From: Paenacidovorax monticola
GTDB lineage: Bacteria; Pseudomonadota; Gammaproteobacteria; Burkholderiales; Burkholderiaceae_C
Reading direction: 5' to 3'
Assembly (NCBI RefSeq): GCF_014489595.1
Contig: NZ_CP060790.1
Span: 1-64,000 of the forward strand
Length of the DNA: 64,000 bases
The notes beneath the pieces are model-generated. The model saw only the letters and a list, made by a program, of their open reading frames with translations, was not told where the DNA came from and did no database searches. Shown one piece after another: positions 1 to 7,686 of this stretch. Every line of letters begins with the position of its first letter. The first letter of the stretch is position 1. Made by a program: the position numbers and the translations under genes.

Positions 1-891
1 GTGGGCATTTCGGGGTACAAAAAAATGTTCTCCAAAATGCGCGAAAAGAACAAAGAGCATTTGCAAAGTCACACGGTAGAACAATATCATTACCATCTGC
101 ATGGTGATCAATATCTCGGATTTGACAAGGCAGATTTTGGAGCCGGCGTTGTTACTGGCAACTTCAAACGATACACAAAGACAAATGAAGTCAAGAGCCT
201 GAATAAAGGGACTACAGTATTCAGGAACAGGACGTCACAAACGACATTCTCTAGGGATCATGATGTCCCCTTTGCCTTTGATGCCAAAAATCACTATTTG
301 GCCATTGAGGGGGGCAGCGTCCTGACGCCAGAAAGAGTCTGCTCTGCACTCCTTCAATTTTTCGGAGACATAGCAAGGCAAGAGTTTCCACACCATGAGT
401 TGCATATAAATGTTCTTTCATCATCTGCAAGAATTAATGAAATTCTGGAAACGGCCACTTCATATAAAAATGTCAAGCTCAGTTTGACATTCCAGAACGG
501 GCACGCTTCTCAGTCTCTTCTGAAGGAACTAAAAGATACAAAAACTCAGCGCTTGGATGTGGCCGCAAGTGGTGGGCGTGATGGGGTAATGACTCGGCTG
601 CCTTCTTTCATGATTGATATGGTGAAGGCGGCAGCAATCGTAGGTTCTTTGAAGATGGGCTACTATATAAATGGCTCATCAGCAAGGCAAACCTATGATT
701 CAGATGAGATGCCATTGCACTTTGTCGTCAGGAGAAGCGAAAAAGACTCGGACGAGAGTTATTTCGCACGAGTGCTAGAAAAAACCCGTGAGGAAACACA
801 ACTGCTTGAAGCCTCGGTTGAGGATGCAGATGCAGATGACAGCCCGTCAGATGCTCAGGATATAAAGTCGTCAGCGGACGATGGCTCTTGA
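1..891 (+). CDS. hypothetical protein, possibly DUF4747-like (5' end may be cut)
   Basis: The reading frame is open from the first base. GTG at 1 can be a start, but the true start may lie outside the window. The product is 296 aa and soluble, with no signal peptide or membrane segment, a mixed alpha/beta core and an acidic, low-complexity tail (roughly the last 25 residues, rich in D, S and E). Composition is clearly AT-richer than the chromosomal genes further right, which suggests transfer. The arrangement (an alternating core around residues 80-170, then a membrane protein gene 38 nt downstream) reminds me of DUF4747 proteins seen in mobile and defence loci. That match is from memory and weak. 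No catalytic motif was recognised. Confidence 0.6.
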   Translation: MGISGYKKMFSKMREKNKEHLQSHTVEQYHYHLHGDQYLGFDKADFGAGVVTGNFKRYTKTNEVKSLNKGTTVFRNRTSQTTFSRDHDVPFAFDAKNHYLAIEGGSVLTPERVCSALLQFFGDIARQEFPHHELHINVLSSSARINEILETATSYKNVKLSLTFQNGHASQSLLKELKDTKTQRLDVAASGGRDGVMTRLPSFMIDMVKAAAIVGSLKMGYYINGSSARQTYDSDEMPLHFVVRRSEKDSDESYFARVLEKTREETQLLEASVEDADADDSPSDAQDIKSSADDGS

Positions 892-929
892 TGGCGTAAG
901 CGCGGCGCAATTAATTTGGAAAGCATTCA

Positions 930-1148
930 ATGTTTCAGTGGTTTACGAGTCTGCCAATAGTTGGTCCGGTGCTAAGCATAATTAATTCATATGCTGGCGA
1001 GGGCGCTTTCGATGCAGATGCTCGACTGAGCAGCTTCGGCGGATGGTTCCGGAATGTTTTTTTGAGTTTGTTTGCCTCTCTTGTAATTACGTTGGCATTT
1101 TTTTATGATGGTATCCGGTCAGCGTTGTGTATGGGTACATGGGAATAG
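930..1148 (+). CDS. N-terminal part of a membrane protein, probably frameshifted
   Basis: A 72-aa frame with one strong hydrophobic segment (about residues 41-60) ends abruptly in TAG. The downstream frame (1127-1549) overlaps it in the -1 phase and continues with three more membrane segments. Read together they look like one protein of about 200 aa with four helices, so a single indel between 1109 and 1145 is the simplest explanation. A run of seven T (1098-1104) lies just upstream. Whether this is a true mutation, a sequencing error or recoding cannot be told from one sequence. It follows the hypothetical gene by 38 nt in the same AT-rich block and is probably co-transcribed with it. Confidence 0.5.
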   Translation: MFQWFTSLPIVGPVLSIINSYAGEGAFDADARLSSFGGWFRNVFLSLFASLVITLAFFYDGIRSALCMGTWE

Positions 1149-1549
1149 TTGCTGATAGTTTTCTTTCGAAGCCAGGCTCTCTTGTCTTGTCAATGTTCCC
1201 AAACATATTGGGTTTTGGTATAGGTGTTTATGCCCTTGTTTTTGCGCTTTCGGCCAAATTTGTAGTTGAGGTGCAGGATACTGCGGAGAAGCAAAATGCG
1301 ATGTCTGGAACGGGTAAGCGTACCGTATTGGCGCTAAATTCTGATATGAGCTATCCGCTGATAGTTTTGATTTTTGCTCTGGCTATCGGTGTGGTGCAGC
1401 AGATTTTTCCCGCCAATGAGTGGCTTATAGTTGGATGCTGGTGGGCATTCTGGTATGGTTTGTTTGTCACGCTTGAAGTTGTATCCACCTTGTTTAGACT
1501 TGGTGAACACTCTCTACTTGAAAAACTTGAATCAAAACAAAAAAACTGA
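1127..1549 (+). CDS. C-terminal part of a membrane protein (three helices)
   Basis: This frame opens after a stop at 1106-1108. The first usable starts are GTG 1127 and ATG 1139. The 140-aa product has hydrophobic segments at about residues 19-42, 78-92 and 99-122 and a short charged tail, and I recognise no enzymatic motif. It lacks a convincing ribosome-binding site of its own and overlaps the preceding 72-aa frame, which favours the split-gene interpretation. If it were an independent gene it would be translationally coupled to that frame. Low GC is shared with the first gene of the window. Confidence 0.5.
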   Translation: MYGYMGIVADSFLSKPGSLVLSMFPNILGFGIGVYALVFALSAKFVVEVQDTAEKQNAMSGTGKRTVLALNSDMSYPLIVLIFALAIGVVQQIFPANEWLIVGCWWAFWYGLFVTLEVVSTLFRLGEHSLLEKLESKQKN

Positions 1550-1628
1550 TTGCCCGCTCGAATTGGGTTAAAGTAGGGTTTGTAGGGTGGATTGGTTCTG
1601 GTGAATCTTAAATTACCACGCAGCATTT

Positions 1629-2132
1629 GTGACTGATGTAGTATCTGCTGTGATCCGCAGCGCGATGATGGCAGGTATTAAAGGCAAAAACACCAAGCCT
1701 GAAATGCTGGTGCGCAAGGCGCTGTTTGCCGCTGGCTACCGGTTTCGACTGCACCGCAAGGACCTTCCCGGCAATCCCGACATCGTGCTGCCCGGCCGCA
1801 GGGTGGTCATCTTTGTGCATGGCTGCTTCTGGCACGCGCACCTGGGCTGCAGGCTGGCGAAGCTGCCAGCCACCCGGCCCGACTTCTGGCGCGAAAAGCT
1901 GGGCCGCAATGTGGCGCGCGATGCCGCTGCGGTGAGCGCACTGCGCCTTCAGGGCTGGCGCGTGCTGGTGGTCTGGGAATGCTTCATACGGCAGCAGCGG
2001 GAGCTGCCAGCCATTGCGGCCGCTATATCGGACTGGATGGCGCAAGGGGCTGGCGCCGGTGAGCTGGTGGCATCAGCTGTAATTGGGGCGAAGCCGAAGG
2101 AGCCTGCGGGCGCGCGACCCCGCCCAGTGTGA
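1629..2132 (+). CDS. vsr: very short patch repair endonuclease Vsr
   Basis: Vsr nicks next to T in T:G mismatches made by deamination of 5-methylcytosine, starting short-patch repair, and accompanies C5-methyltransferases such as the one encoded at 4523-6052. The family is recognised from the N-terminal 'MAGIKGKNTKPE' block, the catalytic Asp51 in PGNPDIVLP, and the HGCFWH segment (His64, Cys66, His69) with later Cys residues that match the E. coli zinc ligands. The start is GTG 1629. At 167 aa it is slightly longer than E. coli Vsr (156 aa) because of a C-terminal tail. It runs convergently with the HEPN gene, 15 nt away. Confidence 0.93.
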   Translation: MTDVVSAVIRSAMMAGIKGKNTKPEMLVRKALFAAGYRFRLHRKDLPGNPDIVLPGRRVVIFVHGCFWHAHLGCRLAKLPATRPDFWREKLGRNVARDAAAVSALRLQGWRVLVVWECFIRQQRELPAIAAAISDWMAQGAGAGELVASAVIGAKPKEPAGARPRPV

Positions 2133-2147
2133 TTTTTCCTGTCGAAG

Positions 2148-2585
2148 TCAGCTGCCAGCAGCATTGGCCCGTTCAAGCCGGGCTTTGAATTTCTCTACGC
2201 TTTCAAGCACGCGAGTGGCACGGTCAATCGCTTTGTGCGATTCATCCTTGTCGAGATCGACGTCAATCCGGTAATCCGCCTCCACCCGCTTGAGCTTCAT
2301 CTTTGCGAGCGTCTTGCTGATGTACGCCGCCTCTTGGTAGCCTGGTCTGATGACCCTGGCGGTGCTTGCGTAGGCAGTGATTTGCCCAATAAGTTGGGAG
2401 TGCGTTCCTTCTCCATTGAGCCTGATGGTCTGGCTGTCGAGATAGGGCGTAATTTCGTCCGCCACAGCCAGAAAGGCTGCGTAGTAGGCCCGAGAAACCG
2501 CAGACCTTACGTGCGCCTCGCAACCTTCTGAATCTGCTGCGAGCTTTTCTGCCAATGCGAGTATCTGGGCTGGAGTGACCGCCAT
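2148..2585 (-). CDS. HEPN-domain protein with altered RNase motif
   Basis: This 145-aa all-alpha protein contains the HEPN signature SRAYYAAF (residues 31-38). HEPN proteins are often RNase toxins or nucleotide-binding helpers in toxin-antitoxin and defence loci. The usual R-x6-H nuclease motif would be Arg32...His39, but residue 39 here is Leu, so classical HEPN RNase activity is doubtful. ATG 2585 follows the stop of the TPR-like gene by one base, so the two are translationally coupled. The pair sits between vsr and the restriction-modification genes, which suggests a defence-linked role. The specific function is unknown. Confidence 0.75.
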   Translation of the reverse strand: MAVTPAQILALAEKLAADSEGCEAHVRSAVSRAYYAAFLAVADEITPYLDSQTIRLNGEGTHSQLIGQITAYASTARVIRPGYQEAAYISKTLAKMKLKRVEADYRIDVDLDKDESHKAIDRATRVLESVEKFKARLERANAAGS

Positions 2586-2586
2586 G

Positions 2587-3330
2587 TCAGCGGCTCTCGA
2601 AAGCGACGTTCAATCGCTCAGGTGCCCAGTTTGGCAGGGCGCTGAGCTTTTCGCCGAGCTGATATTCAAGCGAATATTCTTGTTCCTCATCGCCATTGAT
2701 ATGCAGCGAAATCAAGATAGAACGCCTGCCTTCGTCGGAGCTTGCCTGAAGGCCATAAGCTGTTGGAGCAACGTTATGAGCCTGGGCAACTCCGTATGCG
2801 ATATCCAGCTGCGCTTGCACGTCTGAAAGATCGATGTCTGCCTCCGCGAATCTGGCCATATCGTCCCGAATCGAGGACAACAGTTCTTCAGCCGTCGCGG
2901 TCTTATGGTTCAACTGCATGAGCATCTTTTCAGCAGCAGCATAGCGTCCAAGGCAAGACAGTTCAAATGCGATGTTTTCGACAAACTCTGTGTCCTGCTC
3001 AGCTCTGGCGTGGGCTTCAATAAAGCAGGTTGCCGCCGAGGATGATTCGCCTATGCGTCGGTAAATGATCGCAGCATTGGCAAACGCCGCAGCGCTGCCA
3101 TCAAGCTTCAAGTAGTTGGCTGCATGCCGTTTTGCTTCTGCGATATTCCTGTTGAGCACGGCCAGCAGGGCCTTCCCCAGGTACGCAGAAGTTGCATCCA
3201 CAGGCAACAACTTCTCCACTTCATGAGCCAGCCTTCTCAACGTGAACTGGTCTACCGGCTCATCCGATTGATACGCTGCCCGCAACTCATCAATGAGCTG
3301 GTTGCTGATCTTGAGGGGCTGGCGAGACAT
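2587..3330 (-). CDS. TPR-like protein coupled to the HEPN gene
   Basis: The product is 247 aa and predicted soluble. Its centre (about residues 50-155) is built of alternating small/Ala-rich helices typical of tetratricopeptide-type repeats, followed by a short beta-rich C-terminal segment (about 200-235). No signal peptide or catalytic motif is visible. The stop codon lies one nucleotide before the ATG of the HEPN gene, indicating stoichiometric production, so it could be the scaffold, antitoxin or sensor partner of the HEPN protein. This pairing is inferred from position only. It is preceded by a 111-nt gap after the DUF3883 gene. Confidence 0.65.
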   Translation of the reverse strand: MSRQPLKISNQLIDELRAAYQSDEPVDQFTLRRLAHEVEKLLPVDATSAYLGKALLAVLNRNIAEAKRHAANYLKLDGSAAAFANAAIIYRRIGESSSAATCFIEAHARAEQDTEFVENIAFELSCLGRYAAAEKMLMQLNHKTATAEELLSSIRDDMARFAEADIDLSDVQAQLDIAYGVAQAHNVAPTAYGLQASSDEGRRSILISLHINGDEEQEYSLEYQLGEKLSALPNWAPERLNVAFESR

Positions 3331-3441
3331 GAGCGTAGAGGAGGGCGATCTTGGCAGTTAGCCGCACATCATAGCGTTCCACGCATTGCAGCGGCGGTGC
3401 CGGCATCTTGCGAACAAGCCATATGTGTGCGCGCAACTTGC

Positions 3442-4560
3442 CTATTCGTCTGCGGGCAGGGCGATCTGAACTTCGACCGGCTCAAAGTCAAAGTAGCCCG
3501 GCTCGAACGAGAGCGAGTCCACGTTCACTCCGTCGGGCACATTGGCCAGCGACTCCATCACTGCCTGCAGCCGGGCCTTCACGTCGCGGGCCACACGCAT
3601 CTGTGCGGCTTCTTCAGTCACGTTGTACAGCCGGTAGATGTCGTACGGCACACCACTGCCCAGCGCGTGGCGCACTTCAGCGGTGGACAGGTACAGCCGG
3701 GTGGAGAACGGGCCAGACGTGCTCTTTGCATCGGCGTGGCGCAGTTCACCGGTGGCCATGGTCAGGCTGAAGTCGTAGGGGGATATGGCGTTGATCTGCG
3801 ATGTCCACTCGTGCGATGCGACTCCGTGCGGTGCGTCTGATTCCAGGTAGTGCTTCAGCAGCTCTTCGCCCAGCTGCCCGTTTCTGGCGGCAGCTTCCTT
3901 GGTGGACTTGAACGCCTCCGGGCTGATGCCCTGGCGGGGCAGCAGCTTGTTGACGCGGGCAATGGCCTTTGCGTCCCCGCTGCCGATTTCTTCAAGCAGC
4001 ACCGGGTCAAGCCAGTTGCGGATGGGGTGCTGGGCTACCGGCTGCGCTTCTTCAATGGCTGCCTGCAGCGCATCTTCTCCCAGTGCGGCCATCGAATCGT
4101 CCGCGCTGGGTAGCATCTTGCTGAACACCTTGTACAGGCCTGCGTCCAGGGGGTTTCCTGCTGCCACCAGCACCACCTTCACAGAGTCTGGCAGCGCATC
4201 GCCACCAAACTCCATCACGGCAAAGTCGCCTTCAGCAAACTGGCCGTACCGGTTGGGCTCGTCTTCCGGGTCATGCACCAGTTCGCCATTCAGGCGCAGG
4301 TTCTTGGCATCGATCTTCACCTTGCGTGCAAGGGAGTGTGCCGGCGCAAGGCCCGGCCCAAAAAACACCAGGTCCACGTGCGCCGCCTTCTTTGGCAGTG
4401 GCTCCAGCAGGCTCTTGAGTGCAGGGAAGAAGCCTTCGCCTTGCATCACCCTGGCGTCAAGGTTGAAGCCCTTCTGCTTCGATTGCTGGTGGCCGCTGAA
4501 GTGGGCCTTGAAGAACGAAAGGTCAGAGTTCTTGAGCTTCTTGAGTGCCAGTTTCCGCAA
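3442..4560 (-). CDS. putative restriction endonuclease, DUF3883/NO VEIN C-terminal domain
   Basis: The product is 372 aa. The C-terminal third (about residues 225-340) has the layout of DUF3883 domains: a GQLGEELLKHYL helix, a strand around HEWTSQINA, an 'ADAKST' strand that could supply the D-x-K of a PD-(D/E)xK nuclease fold, then 'YLSTAEVRHA' and 'YDIYRLYNV'. The N-terminal part is unassigned. The start chosen is TTG 4560, which overlaps the end of the methyltransferase gene by 38 nt; no better start was seen upstream. Immediate coupling to a C5-methyltransferase makes it the best candidate for the cognate restriction enzyme. This is inference; cleavage specificity is unknown. Confidence 0.7.
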   Translation of the reverse strand: MRKLALKKLKNSDLSFFKAHFSGHQQSKQKGFNLDARVMQGEGFFPALKSLLEPLPKKAAHVDLVFFGPGLAPAHSLARKVKIDAKNLRLNGELVHDPEDEPNRYGQFAEGDFAVMEFGGDALPDSVKVVLVAAGNPLDAGLYKVFSKMLPSADDSMAALGEDALQAAIEEAQPVAQHPIRNWLDPVLLEEIGSGDAKAIARVNKLLPRQGISPEAFKSTKEAAARNGQLGEELLKHYLESDAPHGVASHEWTSQINAISPYDFSLTMATGELRHADAKSTSGPFSTRLYLSTAEVRHALGSGVPYDIYRLYNVTEEAAQMRVARDVKARLQAVMESLANVPDGVNVDSLSFEPGYFDFEPVEVQIALPADE

Positions 4561-6052
4561 CTTTGTTCTCCACGATCAGACTGAAAAGATGGGTCGCGAT
4601 GGCCTTGGCCAGCAGCGCCGGCACGGCGTTGCCAATCTGCTTGAACGCCGGGTTCATGGAGCCAGACAGCACAAACCCGTCCGGGAAGGATTGCAGCCGC
4701 GCAGCCTCGCGCACCGATATCGTGCGCGCCTGTGCGCTGTCGTAGTGGATGTGCGAGTACCCGTCCTTGCCCAGGTGGGCCATCAGCGTGCGGGCAGGTG
4801 CGTCCGACTCCATCTTGCGCCACTTGTTCGGAAACTTGGCGGCATCGTAGGGCGGCACGGTGGCGTTCCAGATTTCCTGGTACTCCTTCGACTTTTCGCC
4901 CAGGGCCTTTCCGGTTTTGGCGCGCCGCTCGGCAATGCGTTCCTCAAACAGCGCCACGGCATGCTGGTGCGCCTCGGGGTACTGGTCGCCAGGGTTCATG
5001 CGCGCAAAGATCGCGTAGTCGCGCGGCAGGTACCGGATCACGTGGTCCTTGATGCCTTCGTCGTTCTCAAAGCCGGGCCACGCCCTCATGCTCTTGGCAT
5101 AGGCGTTGAGCTTGCTCTTGGGGTAGGGCACCACGGTGTCAAACCGCCGGGCACCTTTCTTGAGCTTGCCTTCCAGGTGTTCGGTGATCACTGGCAGGTC
5201 CTGCAGCGCGTCGCGGGCTGTCACCGCAGGCAGGCACTTGGTCTTGTCGGCCTTGGGCGGGTCGATGAAGAACATCTCCTCGTCAAACATGCCCCGCTTC
5301 ACCGTCTGCAACGCTACCTGCCGCGTGCCCTCGTAGCCCTTGGGCATGTTGATCCAGTGCGTGGGGTTCGGGAAGCTGATGCGGTCCACCGCACACGCAG
5401 CCACCGCCACCAGAAACATCCGCTCGCGCATCTGCGGCACGCCGAAGTACACGGAATTGAGCAGCGTGTACCCGCAGCGGTAGCCCATGTCGGTCAGCAG
5501 CTCGCAGGTTTCCTCGGCAACGTTGTGGCCGCCATAGTTCAGCACGTCTGGCACGTTCTCCATCAGGATCGCCAGCGGCTTGAGCTTGTTCACGTAGTGC
5601 AGGTAGCGCAGGTACAGGTTGCCGCGCGGGTCCTTAAGGAATGCCTCGGGGTGGTCGGCCACCTCACGCAGCTTGGCGCGGCCCACGCGGGCAAATGCCT
5701 GGCAGGGCGGGCCGCCCACGATCACGTCCACATGGTTTTCAGCAGGGCCTGCGTAGCCGAACGACTGCAGCAGCTCTTCCGGCTCGATGGCCGTGATGTC
5801 CTTGGCCTTGGCGTGCACTTCAAAAAGCTCGTGCGGCAGGTCAGACAGGAAGTTCATCGCATGCGACCGCGCCGCATCGGGGTCAAACTCCACGGCGCCA
5901 ATGGTCTTGAAACCAGCAGCATCAAACCCCAGTGACAGGCCGCCGCACCCGGCAAAGAGGTCCAGCGTGCGCGGGGCGTTGCCGGCCAGTATGCGGGCAT
6001 GTTTCATCCTGGCAAGCGCATCAGGAATCGGGGTGAAGTTGCGTTCGCTCAT
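4523..6052 (-). CDS. dcm: DNA (cytosine-5-)-methyltransferase
   Basis: The product transfers a methyl group from S-adenosylmethionine to C5 of cytosine. Motifs appear in canonical order: motif I DLFAGCGGLSLGF (about 31-43), motif IV GGPPCQAF with catalytic Cys117, motif VI MENVP, motif VIII QMRERM and a C-terminal QIGNAVP motif X. ATG 6052 gives 509 aa; the upstream in-frame extension lacks family similarity and crosses a terminator, so it was rejected. The variable region between motifs VIII and IX is long, consistent with a type II enzyme. It lies directly downstream of the prophage D gene but behind a terminator, and is followed by the putative nuclease gene. Confidence 0.93.
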   Translation of the reverse strand: MSERNFTPIPDALARMKHARILAGNAPRTLDLFAGCGGLSLGFDAAGFKTIGAVEFDPDAARSHAMNFLSDLPHELFEVHAKAKDITAIEPEELLQSFGYAGPAENHVDVIVGGPPCQAFARVGRAKLREVADHPEAFLKDPRGNLYLRYLHYVNKLKPLAILMENVPDVLNYGGHNVAEETCELLTDMGYRCGYTLLNSVYFGVPQMRERMFLVAVAACAVDRISFPNPTHWINMPKGYEGTRQVALQTVKRGMFDEEMFFIDPPKADKTKCLPAVTARDALQDLPVITEHLEGKLKKGARRFDTVVPYPKSKLNAYAKSMRAWPGFENDEGIKDHVIRYLPRDYAIFARMNPGDQYPEAHQHAVALFEERIAERRAKTGKALGEKSKEYQEIWNATVPPYDAAKFPNKWRKMESDAPARTLMAHLGKDGYSHIHYDSAQARTISVREAARLQSFPDGFVLSGSMNPAFKQIGNAVPALLAKAIATHLFSLIVENKVAETGTQEAQEL

Positions 6053-6114
6053 GTCGCTTTTTCCGGTTCGGTGGAGGGGCCAGGTATTTTTCTGCCGTTT
6101 CGCTGTAGGGTAAC

Positions 6115-6134
6115 AAAAAAGGCCGGTTCCGGCC
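6115..6134 (-). terminator. intrinsic terminator after prophage late operon
   Basis: On the minus strand a self-complementary GGCCGGAACCGGCC is followed by six T. It lies downstream of gene D and upstream of the methyltransferase, so it should separate late phage transcription from the restriction-modification operon. Confidence 0.7.
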
Positions 6135-6209
6135 CCGAGCTGTTCCAGCAGCACAAACGATCCGCGCGCCGAGTGTACTGTGAATTTGCACAGTGCGTCC
6201 GCAGTGCGC

Positions 6210-7235
6210 TCATCCAGCCTGCAATGCACGGGTTTCCAGCTCCATGCGCGTGGTCAGTCCGTTGTCGCCCAGGGTGTGCGTCAGCTTCACCACCAGCCAC
6301 GGCGTGGCGTCGATCACATCCTTGAACCCCTGCAGCACCACCGGGGTTTGCGGCATCAGCTCGGGCCGCCCCAGCGCCAGGGTCAGCTCCATGGTGGCCT
6401 TGCCGCGCTCGATGCGCCCGCGCTCGGCGCGCGCTGCGGCCATGGCGTCGGCCTCGCTGCCATAGGTGTCCTTCAGGCGCTTTTCGTTCTCCTGCTCGCC
6501 TACCAGCACGCTCTTTTTCTCGGCCGCGTTCGGGTCGTGCCAGTACGCGCGCACTCCGCTGTAGGCGTTACGGTCGGCGCTGTGGTAGCGGTGCTGGTCG
6601 CCATCGGCGCGGGTGATGGTGATGGTTTCCAGCGCGTCGCCATTCGCGGCGATGGTGGATCCGATGGGCTTGAACACCAGTCGGCCTTTTTTGACGGTGG
6701 CCACCGCGTCGTGCTTCTTGGCCAGGCGGGTGAGGAAGTGCAAGTCACTCTCGCGCGTCTGGTCGATGTGTTCCACCGGGGTGTTTGCCAGGCTGTCGTC
6801 AATGCGCACCTGCAGGCCGTTGCGCTTCGCAATGTCGCCCACGATTTCGCCCAGCTTCTTGCCGTGGTAGCTGCGCTCTGCGCGGGTGCGCAGCTCGCGC
6901 CGCATTTCGGCAGATCGGGCGCGAATGCTGATGGTGTCGGGCGTGCCGCTGTGTTCCACCTCGTCCACGTCGAACGTGCCCTTGTCCTGCATGCCGCTGC
7001 CTTCCCATCCCAGGGACAGGGCCAGCTCTGCCCCCTTGGCAGGGATGCCCATGCGGCCGTCGCTGTCGTCAATCACCAGGTCCAGCTGGTCGGCTTCGCC
7101 GCCTCGGGCTTCGGTGAGGGTGAGCGACACCAGGCGCGCCTCCACCTTCTTGGAAATGTCCCGCCCGTCCACCACCAGCGAGAACGTGGGGGCGCGGTGT
7201 AGCTGGCTGGTCTTGGGGTAGTCGGCCGCCATCAT
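6210..7235 (-). CDS. D: P2-like tail protein gpD (late control protein)
   Basis: This is a component of the contractile tail of P2-like phages, needed for tail completion and related to Mu gp44/T4 gp27-type baseplate hub proteins. The 341-aa product begins with a VDGRDISKKVEARL-type segment and has a central conserved LHFLTRLAKKHDA block that fits the family, as does its size. Start ATG 7235 overlaps the stop of gene U (ATGA); the upstream GTG at 7250 would extend further into U. It is the last gene of the tail operon, as in P2, followed by a terminator instead of ogr. Confidence 0.88.
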   Translation of the reverse strand: MMAADYPKTSQLHRAPTFSLVVDGRDISKKVEARLVSLTLTEARGGEADQLDLVIDDSDGRMGIPAKGAELALSLGWEGSGMQDKGTFDVDEVEHSGTPDTISIRARSAEMRRELRTRAERSYHGKKLGEIVGDIAKRNGLQVRIDDSLANTPVEHIDQTRESDLHFLTRLAKKHDAVATVKKGRLVFKPIGSTIAANGDALETITITRADGDQHRYHSADRNAYSGVRAYWHDPNAAEKKSVLVGEQENEKRLKDTYGSEADAMAAARAERGRIERGKATMELTLALGRPELMPQTPVVLQGFKDVIDATPWLVVKLTHTLGDNGLTTRMELETRALQAG

Positions 7236-7675
7236 TCCCACCACTCCCACCAGTCATCCACCGGCCAGGGGTCCACACCGCCCGATGGTTCGGCGCGCTG
7301 GTCATCCACGGCCGCCAGCTGCAGGTCGAACTCGATCCGGCGCGCGGCGCCGTTGTCGATCAGCACAGAGCGGGTTTCGGTCAGGTTCTCGATGGTCCAG
7401 GCGCCGAACACTTCGCCCGCACCCGACACCAGCGCCCAGGCCTTGCCGCTGTCGGCCATCTTGCGCAGCGCTTCCAGCGAACGCATGGACCCTGCGAACT
7501 CCGGCGCCAGCACGCCCGACAGGTTGATGGTGTCCTCGCCCACCCCCACGAACTGGCGTGCAGGCCTGGCCCCCACGCGCGAGTTGCTGGGGTGGCGCCA
7601 GGCCGTTTGCCGGCGCAGCTGGTCGGTGGGCAGTGTCTGCAGCCCGAAGGTGAACTGCCCCAAAGAAAACAGCAT
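7232..7675 (-). CDS. U: P2-like tail protein gpU
   Basis: This 147-aa protein is the tail terminator/completion family gpU of P2-like phages. It shows the characteristic N-terminal LGQFTFGLQTLP segment, the central WRHPSNSRVG block and an acidic, Trp-rich C-terminus. It sits between the tape-measure gene T and D, exactly as in P2, with ATGA overlap to D and 11 nt from T, indicating one polycistronic late transcript. Confidence 0.88.
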   Translation of the reverse strand: MLFSLGQFTFGLQTLPTDQLRRQTAWRHPSNSRVGARPARQFVGVGEDTINLSGVLAPEFAGSMRSLEALRKMADSGKAWALVSGAGEVFGAWTIENLTETRSVLIDNGAARRIEFDLQLAAVDDQRAEPSGGVDPWPVDDWWEWWE

Positions 7676-7686
7676 GTGTGGTGCTC

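Noticed and set aside
3899..5935. 678-codon plus-strand frame across the methyltransferase locus
   Set aside because: It is antisense to the methyltransferase and DUF3883 genes, low-complexity, with no recognisable domain.
6053..6209. Search for an ogr-like zinc-finger gene after D
   Set aside because: No frame with clustered Cys pairs exists; the interval contains only a terminator and the methyltransferase leader.
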